64,000 nucleotides of DNA, taken from the NCBI GenBank assembly GCA_024349245.1, contig JALDNG010000946.1, positions 56,987 to 120,986 on the forward strand. The letters run 5' to 3'. The stretch is from Neodontobutis hainanensis. Its lineage: Eukaryota; Chordata; Actinopteri; Gobiiformes; Odontobutidae. The position numbers and the translations under genes were made by a program. Below the pieces are notes generated by a model. That model worked only from the letters and a program-made list of their open reading frames with translations. It made no database searches and was not told the origin of the DNA. Below are positions 44,341-56,383 of the stretch, piece after piece. Each line of letters starts with the position of its first letter. Within the stretch, counting starts at the first letter, position 1.

Positions 44341-44700
44341 GCACCAATACCACCAGTTATTTTTGTTCTCATCTTTTAATGCTCTACCAATGCTATACTT
44401 TACTTAAAATGGCACTTTGTTCTTTACTTTTCCCCTCCTCTTTTACCAAACCCCTCACCATTATGGCTACAGCTTGTCTCCACTAATGCACTCAGTAATA
44501 TTATCAGAATGCATGTATTATCTCACAGAAGCATATAAATGATGAAAGTTTATTCTGTAAAATGTATCTCAGTGTATTCATATTTCATGTTTCATTTCTG
44601 AACAATCATATGAATGAACTAAATAACAATTACAATGTCTCTGGCAATAAAGGAAGGACATAGCCACAATATCGCTCAGACCGCTGTGTAGACCTGTCAC
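44341..44700. other. no gene recognised
   Basis: AT-rich, no frame or repeat identified. Confidence 0.4.
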
Positions 44701-45490
44701 AATCGCGAAGCAAGTTCCTAGTTTGTGAATCTTGTTCACTGACAAAGGCAATAAACCTTTTTCTGATTCTGATTCTGATCAGGTTTTATTATTGTGTCAT
44801 GCTTAAAACACAAGCCCGGCCCAAATGTGCTTACAAGACACTCCCAATTAAACCAAAGACCAGATACCAACACTAAATGGAGTGAGTAAAGCAAACAAAA
44901 AAAAAGTGTATCACAAAAGTATAAAGCCAACCTGGTCACAACATAAATTCAAATAAAAAATATTCTAAGACAAGGTAATCAAACATAAAATAGACTATAC
45001 ATATGTCAGATTAAACTATGCTGAAACAAAATAAACTAAAAAGACTATACATAAGTTGATTAAAGCTACGCTAAAACAAAATAAACTATGCACAGTACAA
45101 ATGTGAATAAATAGTGTATAGTGCAGGTTGTGTAACAGGTATTGCACGTTACAAATATTGCACGGTGAGATTCCACATGATTGTGGAAATACTGCTTGGT
45201 GAAAAGAGTTTCTGTGTTAGCAGTGTTCATTGTAGAGTCTGACAGCAGCAGGAAGGAAAGCCCTGCAGAATCTCTCCTTCACACACCGAGGGTGGAGCAG
45301 TCTGTCACTGAAGCTGCTCTCCAGAGCTGACAGGGCGTCCTGCAGGCGCTGGGACTTATGGTCCAGCATAGATCACCCACTTACCGCACTGAGTCCAGAG
45401 GACAGCCCAGGACAGAGCTGGACTTCCTGATGACCTTGTCCAGCTTCTTCTCTCTCCTCTCAGTGATGCTGAGAGGGAGAGAGAAGACAG
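44701..45490 (-). mobile_element. LINE 3' fragment (CR1/L2/Rex-type)
   Basis: Minus-strand C-terminal reverse-transcriptase phrases 'RKSSSVLGCPLDSVR' and, toward the tail, 'RLLHPRCVKERFCRAFLPAA'. It ends in a TTCTGAT-type 3' repeat near 44760 (plus: CTGATTCTGATTCTGAT). 5'-truncated and frameshifted. Confidence 0.7.
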
Positions 45491-45499
45491 TAAAACTAT

Positions 45500-46319
45500 T
45501 AAACACATGCACACATTTGTTAAACAGATGTACATTAAAACTGAATAATGTGGTGTCTACCTTTGTGTGCTCAGGAATCCTCTCCAAGAAGCCTGAAAAC
45601 AAAAAAACATGCTTTAGTCTCAGGAGAATAGATCTGGAAATTTGAACAAAACAATCCAATATACATATCTTTTCTTTGTTTTCTTCTTTCTTATCCTCTT
45701 TCATTTGCTTTTCATCTCTTTTAGGCCTCTTCCTGCGAGAAATCAGTTTATTTAACTTGAATTAGACTCTTTACTCTTGTCTGTCCATGAAAGTCAGATT
45801 ACTTTAACTTCTGTTACTTTTTTCATCTTACTTTGTACTTTCTTTCCTCTCCTTTACTTTTGCCCTTTGTTTACGCTCCTCTTTTTTTGCACAAGCTCCT
45901 TGTCTATAGTTTACTGCTGGGTCTCTTTAGACTGTCACCTTTTTGGAGAAGCAGAAGAAAAAACAGCAAGTGAAAGTGTAAAACATGTTAATCAACCCCA
46001 GGTACTGAGTACTCACCTTTTATAGTTTCATTTGTTTAAGGAGAACATATCATTTGTATTTTTCACACAACACAGCAAAAACATGGAACAAGTCCAACTG
46101 GAAGAGCTAATGAACCTATTTAAACATGTCACACCACACTAAACCCTCTGACACACAACACACTATATACAATATTTACAAATGTTATACTTATCCTGAA
46201 ATGACCCTGAGTCCTGCACCTAAGTCCCAGCACGATTTCACTCAGAAGAAACACTGAAAGCGGTCAGTTCTTAAAAAGAGTAAAAGTGCTTCTCCTTTTG
46301 AATTGACCTTTGTGGTTTA
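45500..46319. other. no gene recognised; possible downstream exons of the minus-strand gene
   Basis: A few short splice-like sites but no supported frame. Confidence 0.3.
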
Positions 46320-46339
46320 TCTGACCTTTTCCAGTGTTT

Positions 46340-47028
46340 CCACTCGAGCGCCCGGTCCCTCATGTAATCTTCCATCTCCTTCACCCAGTCCGGCTTGGGC
46401 CCAGGAAACAATGGGACCGGCTCCTGGGGTCTGGGAGGTGTGGCAGGGGAGGGAGGTGCCCTGGAGGGAGCAGAGGAGATAAGAGGGTTAGTGCAGGGAG
46501 CACAGGGAGGAGGCACCAGGGGCTCACGAGGAGCAGCTGGGGCCTTCCGAGCCTCAGAAGGAGAAACAGAAACATCCAGAGCAAAGGAGTCTGGGAGCAG
46601 AGAGAAGCTCAGCTGAGGGACCTGAGCAGGAGGAGGAGAGATAGCAAGAGAGCGAGCGCAGCGAGAGAAGGAGCCAGAGCTAAGCTTACGGACCTTAGCA
46701 GGACGAGAGAGAGGGAGTGAGAGGGAGGAGAGGAGGAGCAGGAGGATGAGGAGGTAGAACTAAGGTATCTAGCACGAGACTTAAAGACGCCAGAGGAGCG
46801 AGAGGAGCGAGAGTCAGAGTCAGAGAAAGAGCAAGAGCTTGAAAAGAGTGTCTCCTGAGGAGAGACAGACACAAAGGCAGAGTTCAAGGGGCCTGTGGAG
46901 GAGGCAGGTGCAGAGGCAACAGGGGTGTGTGGGGCGTAGTGAGTGTGGGCAGCCTGTGCAGGAGGAGCACGTCGGGACACCCGGGCCTCGTCGTCCAGGA
47001 GAAGCGCTGGGCCATCAGTGAACAGAGA
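46340..47028 (-). pseudogene. Pro/Ser-rich protein exon, unidentified, frameshifted
   Basis: On the minus strand an acceptor (TCTCCACAG) at 47029 opens 'DGPALLLDDEARVSRRAPPAQ', Ser/Pro-rich sequence and 'SRARYLSSTSSSS'. After frame breaks in a purine-rich stretch (46600-46760) it resumes with 'APAAPREPLVPPPCAP' and 'PDWVKEMEDYMRDRALEWKHW', ending at a GTCAGA donor near 46334. Low complexity on both strands makes direction uncertain. I favour minus because of the splice sites and the non-repetitive C-terminal segment. Confidence 0.35.
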
Positions 47029-47029
47029 T

Positions 47030-48204
47030 CTGTGGAGAGAAATACATCTGTTAAAATCCTCACATCATGTGATGCCATTGTGTGATTCATCAAAATAAAG
47101 CAAAGCCATGAGGCTCTGAGGTCTTTTTTAAATCCATGTCTGAACATGGAACTGTTACTGATTCAAGTCCACCATGTACTTTTGTCTAGTGCCATTTTCT
47201 ATAGTTTCATGGACACTAGCACAATGTACCAATACAGAGAGTACTTTTAAAGCAGCACTGTTTAATCTTAAACCATCTTTTACTCATAAAGCCTCAGAGT
47301 GATTTTGACCAATCTCAGATCAAACCAGGAGAATATGTCCACGTTCAAAGACATTATTATTCACTAAACTACTAAAATTATAGCAGAGGACTTTAATGTG
47401 CAGAAAGGTTACAGTGTTGTTATAAAGTGGTTATGAGTTATTTATGAATAATCATTTGTCCTCATTACAATCTGGATAGATTTACTTTGTGAATAGATCT
47501 TATTTTTTCATAATAGCTACAAAACTAACACAAAAACATAACTGTACATTTTCATTAACAAATATGTTCAACAAACTCTGCTTCTACATGTTCCTGGTTT
47601 ACACAGGATTCTCCTGAATTACTTTTTGAAACCTATTGTATTATATTTGGAAATTAATCAACATAAAACAAATTTATTTTCTATAATTAGGTACTGGGTT
47701 AAATACAAAATGTATAATATAGAAATTAATCAAAATACGTTGAAGACAGCTCTCAATTTAAATGTTAGCCTCCTGTGCGTTTTGTTGCTTTCATTAATAT
47801 GTCTGTGTAAATGTACTTTTACATTATTTCTGATAGGCTCTAAGAACAAACAAAGTCACAACAAAAATACACATATTCTGAGTTAAAATTTACCGTGAAA
47901 CATCATTTAAACATCGACAAAAGACCATTTTGCTCAAATATATTGGTTCATATAACGCTAGTTGCTGTGCAGATTTAATGGGAAAGCCCATAGGAAATAA
48001 CATGAACATGGAAATTTTAAAATCTCACGTTTTCTCTCAAAAAGGTCTCGTAGTCCTGGTCAGTGGGTGGTCAGTAGAAGTCTTAGTAGGAAATGTCCGC
48101 AGTTAAAGTCTCCTTTTTGAAGAAATCGTCGAATCAAACTCAAGATTTGCACTTTTTTCTCACAGCCAGAAGTTTGCAAGTTTTGCAAGAACGTACTTGC
48201 TAGG
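47030..48204. other. no gene recognised; probable intron and 5' region of the minus-strand gene
   Basis: AT-rich. A minus-strand exon-like piece near 48030-48060 (DQDYETFLREN, then GTGAG) may belong to the same gene as 46340-47028. Confidence 0.3.
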
Positions 48205-48220
48205 AGATGCTCTTAGCAAC
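48205..48220 (-). promoter_or_regulatory. X-box-like (RFX) palindrome
   Basis: GATGCTCTTAGCAACC is an imperfect palindrome close to the RFX X-box half-site pair GTTGCY...RGCAAC, next to a CACGTG-type E-box (TCACGTGG at 48231). It lies just upstream of the putative minus-strand first exon. RFX sites typically control cilium genes. Single-site match only. Confidence 0.3.
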
Positions 48221-48660
48221 CGGCACCTGTCACGTGGTTACGCCAGCACGTGCACCGCTGTAGTATGCTAACACTGGTGATGGATATTCATATTTAAAAA
48301 GTGAACTTGGTTATAATGACACAGGCAGTATGTAAAGTGTTGAAGTAGCAGATATATACCGTTAATACTTGACAGTTACAGTCGAGGAAAGAAGTGGAAG
48401 AAAGCTTTATAATCACATCCTGCAACTCAAACGTGGCACCGCTATTTTAGCTGTGAAAGTGCTGCCACCATGTGGTTCCAGGGGACATGGCTATCTTTTT
48501 TGTTACCTGTTGCCCACTTTAAAGAAAACTCATTAATGGATGCTACAACAGCAACAGGAAAACAATACATATTTCAAACGAATTTAATATAACCTAAATA
48601 AATAATAATAATTACACACGGATAATGTGCCATTACAAATGATGAAAACCGGTCCTGTTA

Positions 48661-48924
48661 TCAAGTTTGAAAAGGTCACTGACCTCTCCCCCATACGGGC
48701 CTGTCCCACATGTGGTAAACTGCTGGAGCATAACACATAGGGCTGTAAACACATGTGACAGATGTAAGGTTATGTTCTGTTTTGTGTGCTTGAACATTGA
48801 TCCTAACTGTACAAATTATTACGAGCCACGCTCCAGTGGTGTAGCTCTCCATCAGACCTTGAGACCAGTGTGGGCAATGAGCAGTGAACTCCAGATAGAT
48901 TTAAACATGTGGGAAAGGTGGTGA
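48661..48924 (+). pseudogene. RBR E3 ligase RING2 exon, broken
   Basis: 'RACPTCGKLLEHNT', then a TAG stop, then 'GCKHM'; a one-base shift and 'CDRCKVMFCFVCLNIDPNC' follow. Spacing C-X2-C...C-X4-C...C-X2-C fits RING2/rcat of RBR ligases, which pass ubiquitin through a catalytic Cys. It is probably one exon of a multi-copy fish RBR family. The nonsense and frameshift mutations make it non-functional. Confidence 0.65.
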
Positions 48925-49476
48925 ATGTTTGATATCTGAGACAAAACATACATCATTATGTGTAAATAAATCTGAGGAGTTGTCTCTTTAAATATCAGTA
49001 CAATAAAGGACTACAGATGGAAATTAGCAGTTAAACTATAAATACAAGCATGTCTGCTCCAGCTTAATGTACATTGTATGTTGTTTTAAAGAAAATAAAC
49101 TCATTTTAATGCTGCATGTTGTGTTCATCTTGAATGCTGTGAACCCTGACCTTGCAGGAGTGACAAGAACTGGTGACGATCACAGCCGGGAGAGAAGAAG
49201 AAGTCACAATGAGCAGCAGGATGACTGTATGGACAGTGAGCTGTGCAGGAGTCCTGGGGGAAAACTCCGTCCCGTTCTCAGTCCTGAAAACTAATTCAAT
49301 ACTGCCTCTTGGTTTATGTCAGGCCAAAACCAGTAGCTTAAAATTAAGAAGTGTTTATGTGGGGCACTGAACTCTGAATTAAACCAATGTAAAACACTGA
49401 ACTATGGAAGCACAACTGTCAAGTGCTACAGTGGTAATTTGAACAGCAAACAGCATTATAAAACATCATACTATGT
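48925..49476. other. no gene recognised
   Basis: AT-rich sequence; a small plus-strand frame near 49067-49294 has no recognised domain. Confidence 0.35.
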
Positions 49477-50092
49477 TCACACTAGACCAAATCCTGTGTG
49501 GCATGAAGAAATGGAAACAAGCAAGTCCCTCTTGAATGAAGTATAGTCCTTGTAGTGAGATGGAATGTGCAGAATCTCAAAGCAGGTTGAGGCTGTGATG
49601 TAGTTTCCAGTTACTACCTCTACAGACAAACTTGTTGGCAAGACCTCCCAGCCTGTCCAGAATTTTACTAGATTTTGCAGTTCAGTTGGCGTTGCTAAAG
49701 AATGAATTAAACAGATTTTAAAATGTTTTATTTCCATAAATATTATGGAAGACAAATATTTCTTAGTTTCACCTCCAGTGATGAACTCTTGGAGATAGCC
49801 CGATATGCGGAACTTTATGTCTGCTGACCAGTCGTCATCATCATCATCTTCATCTGCTTGTGGCCAGGTGATTTGCTGCAGAAGAATCTGCGTCAACAAA
49901 AGGCCACATGAAAAAACATCCAGCCGCCAATTGCTGTTATTTCTGCAACCACAATTAATTGGTAACAATAAAATATACATGTATACACATTAAACTACCA
50001 TAACTACCTACATGGGAAAGGGCTTAATTTCTGAGTTGCTCTAAAGAAGATCCCGACAGTGGATCGCATTACTGCCACAGAATTAGCTACAA

Positions 50093-50419
50093 GTGTGTGG
50101 AGCTGTAGCAGTGAGACTGAGATGGTTGTATACCGAGAGAGTCGCATGTCATCGTAGGATTACGGCTTATATTCAACCAACAGCTGTACCAGATACTGCC
50201 TGTGACTTCATCAGTAGAACTGTTTTCAGGAACAGACACCTAATGCTTTTAGATCAGTGGTTACTGAACAACTTAGACCATCCCTTGTTTTCAGCTTATG
50301 AACAACAAAGAAACCAGTGGACATCTGAGAATCTAATCAGCAGGACGGATCGACTGCTCTACAATCAGTCTAGGACAGAAGAAGAAGTTTTAATCAACAA
50401 ATTTGAAGATACCAAATAA
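50093..50419 (+). other. 108-codon open frame, unidentified
   Basis: An uninterrupted frame with non-repetitive composition. Phrases include 'DFISRTVFRNRHLMLLDQWL' and 'SEEDN-like' acidic-polar ends such as 'TEEEVLINKFEDTK'. It is followed by GGGATTAATAAAATTG, like the tail of many fish retroposons. It lies in an intron of the HECT gene on the opposite strand. It could be a retroposon fragment or chance. Confidence 0.3.
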
Positions 50420-50908
50420 CTGATTTACTCCTTGGGGATTAATAAAATTGAAGTGAATAAGAAACAAGTTGTCTGTAAACAAAGCTATCAAACTTAGATG
50501 CAAGGTCACAGTGGCCAGTGCGAAACCACCTGACAGCACTGGAGAAGGATATAGCATTATCATTCCAGTCCAAACGCCTTTGCTTCAACTTTATCTTCAA
50601 GTAAGACCATAAGAAAGCAAAATTACCTCTGGACAGATGTTCTCTGCCCCCTCTTTTGGAAAAAGGATAGCTGCTGTGTCTGGTCTTCGAGTAAGCAGTA
50701 AGTCCACAATGGTGTTTCTTTTAGTCCTCTGCGCAGTTGCTTAATCTGTCTTACGACTCGTCCAATCACCTAATAACAATAATAAGGAATAAAAGACAAG
50801 CATAATAATTGTAGTGGAGAGTTGTAAAATGTATGTAGTTTCGTTTTCAAGTTTTTTATTCTCACTTCACTCATCGCATGAATTAAAAGTTTTTCAAAAA
50901 ACCACTTT

Positions 50909-53900
50909 AAGTAAGTAAGTAAATTTTATTTATATAGCACCTTTCACAGATATAAATCACAAAGTGCTTTACAAAGTGCAATAAAAACAATAAAACTTAG
51001 AGAAAAAAAAATTAAAACCACAGAATATTGAAACATAAAAAGCCCAATCAACTAAAAGCTTGTTTAAATAAAAGTGTCTTCAGCTGCTTTTAAAAGAATC
51101 AACAGAAATATCCACTCGCAGTGACAGGGGCAGGGCGTTCCAGAGTCTGGGGCGACTGTTTGGAAAGACCGGTCACCCGGGTTTTCAAACGTGTTTTGGG
51201 GACCATTAAAGGTTTTGACCTGAAGACCGAAGAGTGCGTGAGGAGGAGTAAGGGGTCAGCAGGTCAGTGATGTACTGGGGGGCCTGTCCATGTAGAGCTC
51301 TAAAAGTCAAGACTAAAATTTTAAAATCAATCCTGAATTTGACTGGAAGCCAATGAAGTGAAGCTAAAACCGGTGAAATGTGAGCCCTTCTGTTGGTTCC
51401 AGTTAAAAGCCTGGCTGCAGCATTTTGCACCATTTGAAGCCGACCCAGAGACAATTTGTTGAAACAAATAAAAAGAGAATTACAATAATCAAGACGAGAA
51501 GAAATAAAAGCATGAATAATCATCTCCAAGTTAGATTTAGACAATAACACTCTCAATTTAGAAATGTTTCTTAGATGATAAAAACAGTTTTTGACCAACT
51601 GTCTAGAATGACTGTCCAGAGACATAGATTGGTCAAACAGAACACCAAGGTTTCTGAGGCTCGACTGGACGGAAGAACCCAGGGAACCAAGGTGTTGTTT
51701 GATTTGAAGTATTTTTGGTCAGGTGCAAAGATTAAAGTTTCAGTCTTTTTGTATTTAGCTGTAGGTAGTTATTGCATAACCAGTTCTTTAAGCAAGTCAA
51801 GCAGTTCAACAATTCAGTAAGTTTATAAAACTCAGAGTCTTTAAAAGAACAGTACAACTGAATGTCATCAGCATAAAAGTGATAAGACACATTTTTAAAA
51901 CCATGAAATATTTCACTAAGAGGGCATATGTACAATAAAAACAAAAGAGGACCTAAGACTGAGCCCTGAGGAACTCCATATGACAGAGGGTCATTTCAGA
52001 CAGAATATTGTTAATACAGACACAAAATGATCTGTCACTCAGGTAAGAGGAAAACCACTTTAGAACTGATCCAGAGAAACCCATTTCATATTGCAGACGC
52101 TTTAACAATATATTATGGTCCAGAGTATCAAAAGCAGACGATAAATCCAGTAAGATCAAGACTGAGTACTGCCCAGAGTCAGCTGCCATCATAATGTCAT
52201 TTGATATCCTCAGCAGGGCAGTCTCTGTTGAATGACATTTTCGGAAGCCTGACTGAAATTTGTCTATAACATTAATTTCATTAAGAAACGATCAGCTGCT
52301 CCGCCACCACTCTCTCCAGGATTTTAGATAAAAAGGCAATTTAGAGATTGGCCTGTAGTTGTTTGGTTCAAAAGAATCCAAATTGGGCTTCTTCAGAATG
52401 GGGCTGACGACCGCTTGTTTAAAAGAGCTGGGCACAGAACCAGTTAAAAGAGAAAGGTTGATCAGTTTAACAACATAAGGACCAACTAAATCAAATACAT
52501 TTAAAAGCAACGAAGCTGGCATTACATCCAGAGGGCTTGATGATGGTTTCACTTTTTTTAGTAGACCCTTGATATCCTCTTCAGTGACAGGTGAGAAGGT
52601 GGACCAAGAGCACTGAGGAGATAAACCCCAGGATGTGTGGACAGAGGATGGGTTTATAGAAGCTCGTATATCATGTACCTTATTCACAAAGGAATTTAAA
52701 AACCTGTTGCAGTCAGACTTTGAGTGGACTGGTAAATGAGGAGCTAAAGGAGAGACAATTCTTGATATTGTGTCAAACAGGACTTTAGGATTTTTCTTGT
52801 TCAGAACAACAAGATTAGAGAAATATGCAGACCTGGCCTGTTTTATTATATCATTTAGTGACATGATGAGCTCCTTCAAGTGCAGTCTGTGGACTTCCAA
52901 ACTTGTGCATTTCCACAAACGTTCTGTTTTTCGACAGTTTCTCCTACAAGATAAGATTTCCTCATTTATCCAAGGGCAGGGATTTTTAGGCGTGGTGTGC
53001 TTACTTTTTAGCGGAGCAACCTTATTTAAAACAGACAAACAGTGCTTATTAAAAGACTGCATAAAAGATTCAGGCTCACTACAGCCATCAAAAGCGATCG
53101 GGTCAAATGACTTGAAAATTTCTCAGCTGTGGATCCATTTATGATGCGTCTTTGTGACATCAGTTTGGAAGGAAGATAGTCCACACTGGAATGCAAGTTA
53201 AAAGATATACAGCAGTGGTCTGTCACATTAGTGTCTGTAACACTCAACTGGTCAATGTTCAGGCCTAAAGAGAAAACAAGGTCCAAAGTGTGGCCTTTGG
53301 TGTGTGTAGGACCAGAGACATGCTGCTTAAAATGAAATGCTTCAGTGAGTGTTAAAAACTCAGATGCCAGATTACACGAAGCATCGTCGATATGGAGGTT
53401 AAAATCCCGAGTATCAGAACATTATCAAGTTTGATAATTGAAGATAAAAATTCAGAGAAATCCTCTAAAAACAAGCGTCCAGGACCAGGAGGTCGGTAAA
53501 TTAAAATGCAATAAAATGAGTCATTGTTGCCAACCTTAGTCATCTGCATCTCAAAGGAGTCGAAAGAGTCTGGGTTCATCAACCTGCAGCAGAAACAGTC
53601 CCGGTACACGAGTGCGAGTCCGCCTCCTCGCCGCGAGACCGCGGTGTCCCAAACACAGAACAGTTCGGAGGGCACAGCTCGTTCAGATGAGTGTACTCCA
53701 TTTCACGCTGCCAGGTCTCTGTTAAAAACATAAAGTCAAGGTGTTCCTTTGAGAATAACTCGCTGAGGAAGAAGGCCTTGTTTGCAATGGAGCGGCGTTG
53801 AGCAGAGCAATCCGAGTCGGTTGTGCCAGATCCAAGGCGGTCTTGCGCTGACCATCAGGGCAGCGCAGCGGTGACAGGGCGTGGTCACTATTGACCACCC

Positions 53901-54418
53901 GGCATGTAACAGGACACAGGACCGCTCACGTGGAGGGAAGTGTCGGAGCCGCCGAATCGGAAAAATCCGGTCAGATTGGAGGGACGGAGCGCGCGGACGA
54001 GTTCCCGCCAGATTCACGGACGGAACCGACCGCAGGCACCGCTCGTCCCAGACAGATCCGGAGCCGCTCGGACTTGGTAGTTGCCCACGGTGTTTTCTCA
54101 GCCTGGCCCCGACGCCAGCCCTCAATCCCGCTTCCTTCTCTTGCCGCGGGGCTTAGCTAGCAACAGGTACTCCAGTGATGACGTGGAGCACTCAAAAACT
54201 GGAGGAAAAACTCCGCGTACCTGGCCCAGGTAACACAAAAGTCTTTCATCTGCTCGTTTATTCGAAATAGAGTATGTCGATCATATTCAAAAGCAGCTGA
54301 TGCACAGTTACTTGTTGTAAGGGCTGATAAGGCAACAAACATCACTAGAAAACACAAAATTACATTAGCGAACAGACAGGGAGCAGAGGCAATGCCGAAC
54401 ACAGGCGCCATCTTAACT
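50909..54418 (-). mobile_element. near full-length L2 LINE in a HECT-gene intron
   Basis: About 3.5 kb on the minus strand. The 5' end near AAGATGGCGCC (54405-54415) opens a signal-like N-terminal frame. The apurinic-type endonuclease lies at about 53.75-53.15 kb (GGGLALVYRDCF, ILIYRPPGP, TDHCCISF). The reverse transcriptase lies at about 52.9-51.7 kb (NYRPISKLPF, DLSSAFDTLDHNIL, catalytic FYADDIQLY). The C-terminal region is at 51.6-51.2 kb (LQMVQNAAARLLTG). The 3' tail is ATTTATATAGC with GTAA repeats at 50909. Many frameshifts, so inactive. Confidence 0.85.
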
Positions 54419-54549
54419 ACCGGGCAGAAGGAGAAACTAGAAGGAGAAACACTTTAGGTTACTTTTGTTCAGAGGAGGAAGGTCCATGCATAGGCCAACT
54501 CCTGTATCTGCTGTTTTTCCTTTTCTGACAGGTTGGATTCTCCTTCCAA

Positions 54550-54675
<126 letters not shown>

Positions 54676-54806
54676 AAATACAGTTTATGTAAAACTTTAA
54701 GCAAAATTCACATTTTACCAACTACAGTTAAAAAGAAAATATAGAAAAATCTAACTAAGACATGTCTGTTAAGAGTCTCAGTCAACCAGGCCATCTAGAA
54801 GAAAAA

Positions 54807-54879
54807 AAGGGTTAAAGCCAAAGCATCTGGACGTAGGTTTGAAGGTGAACCTTGTCCAGATGCTTTGGATTTAACCCTT
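54807..54879. repeat. 26-bp-arm hairpin in HECT intron
   Basis: Arms 54807-54832 and 54854-54879 are reverse complements with one mismatch, around a 21-nt loop. It starts 37 bp beyond the donor of the N-lobe exon. Possibly a tiny foldback insertion or a structured intron element. Confidence 0.8.
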
Positions 54880-55862
54880 TCCATCTTCAAACTAAGAGAT
54901 ATGAGAGAAACATACAAGCTTGATTGTGTCACGAATGTCGAGGTCCGGACAATCCTCTAGAGTGACAGTTGATGTTTCAGGACTGCCACCAAGTAGGACA
55001 TGCACAAAAGCTGGACTAAGTCCTGAAAGGCATGGCCCTCCATGGAGAAAGGAGTGACCCATCATTCTCCCTGCCACAAGGAACAGGTCACTTTCAACAA
55101 GAAAGTGCGGCTACAGGCACCAAATGACCCGGTTCTCCATCAAAAGCCGAGTGACACTGCTATTTGCTGTGAAAAAATTATGTTAGAAAGCAATTAGTTT
55201 TCTAGATTTGTGTGGATGTTTCAATATTTGTGAACTGTAAATGCTTAAATCCTTGACGATAAATTTTTATTAATTGTTTCATAATAGCAATGCATTATAA
55301 TTTAATTGTATAGCAAACAGCATGGGCATATATGCATAAAATACATACCAAAATGAATGTAAAAATCCAAACTTAAATTTTTCCATGCAAGTTGAGAAGA
55401 AAAAACGTGTAACCCCAAGTCCAATAGCAGTATCCCCTGTACAACAAAATTTTAATAGTAGGCTTAATTATTATTTGACAACTATAACTTTTATTTGGTT
55501 TTGCCTTCAAGTCTACCCATTCCACATTGGTTTGCTTAAAAAAAGATATAATGTCCTGTTCTGCAGGACTTTCCTGATGTCCATGCACAGAGTTAACAGA
55601 CTCTTCATTGCATGGATTTGGAGATAATACTCCTCACACTGAGATATGGCCTTACTTAAGTCACTAATAGATGACCAATCTAATAAGAAACAGTAAAAAA
55701 CAAATGGTTCAATACATAAATCTAATATGCATGATTAAGAAATTGAATGTCTCTCTCTTAACAATGCTTTGATGGCTGTTCTATAATTAAAAAGACGCTT
55801 TGAATAGCACATACCTCGGAGCCCCTCTGGTCACACTATGTCAAAAAAATATATATATGTAA

Positions 55863-56070
55863 CTAAGTCGTGGCCTCAAGATACGCTAAGTCGTGGCCAC
55901 AAGATAAGCTAAGTCGTGGCCACAAGATAAGCTAAGTCGTGGCCTCAAGATACGCTAAGTCGTGGCTACAAGATAAGCTAAGTCGTGGCCACAAGATAAG
56001 CTAAGTCGTGGCCACAAGATAAGCTAAGTCGTGGCCACAAGATAAGCTAAGTCGTGGCCTCAAGATAAGT
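55863..56070 (+). repeat. 23-bp tandem array, left arm (~9 units)
   Basis: Unit TAAGTCGTGGCCACAAGA plus TAAGC, with variants CTCAAGATACGC. Reverse orientation of the right-arm array. Confidence 0.95.
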
Positions 56071-56157
56071 GAATACAAAAGAGAATGCATAATGGAGCAG
56101 CTTTTCTCCCGAAAGCATTCACGCTAGCACGAGTGCATGCACGCTAACTCTGCCACC

Positions 56158-56211
56158 CATAAGGCTCATACATACAGCCAGATGGAGGCTGTATGTATGA
56201 GCCTTATGGCT
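56158..56211. repeat. palindrome in the centre of the 23-bp-repeat element
   Basis: CATAAGGCTCATACATACAG and its inverted copy flank a short spacer (CCAGATGGAGG). The arms are about 20 bp and perfect. Confidence 0.85.
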
Positions 56212-56383
56212 GCCACCGTGACCTAAACCTAGAACGCCCTCTGCTGACGTTTTATCGTAGGCTACACAGACATGCTTTTCCAAGTTGGTAAATAAAGAAG
56301 TAGCCTATACACATGTAAAAAGTATAAATATATGCTATAAAATATGAAGAGATATAAAAGCCCATGGATATGTAGCCTCGACC

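Noticed and set aside
46340..46720. plus-strand Gly/Arg-rich protein
   Set aside because: Low-complexity purine-rich sequence; the minus strand has an acceptor, a donor and a non-repetitive segment (DWVKEMEDYMRDR).
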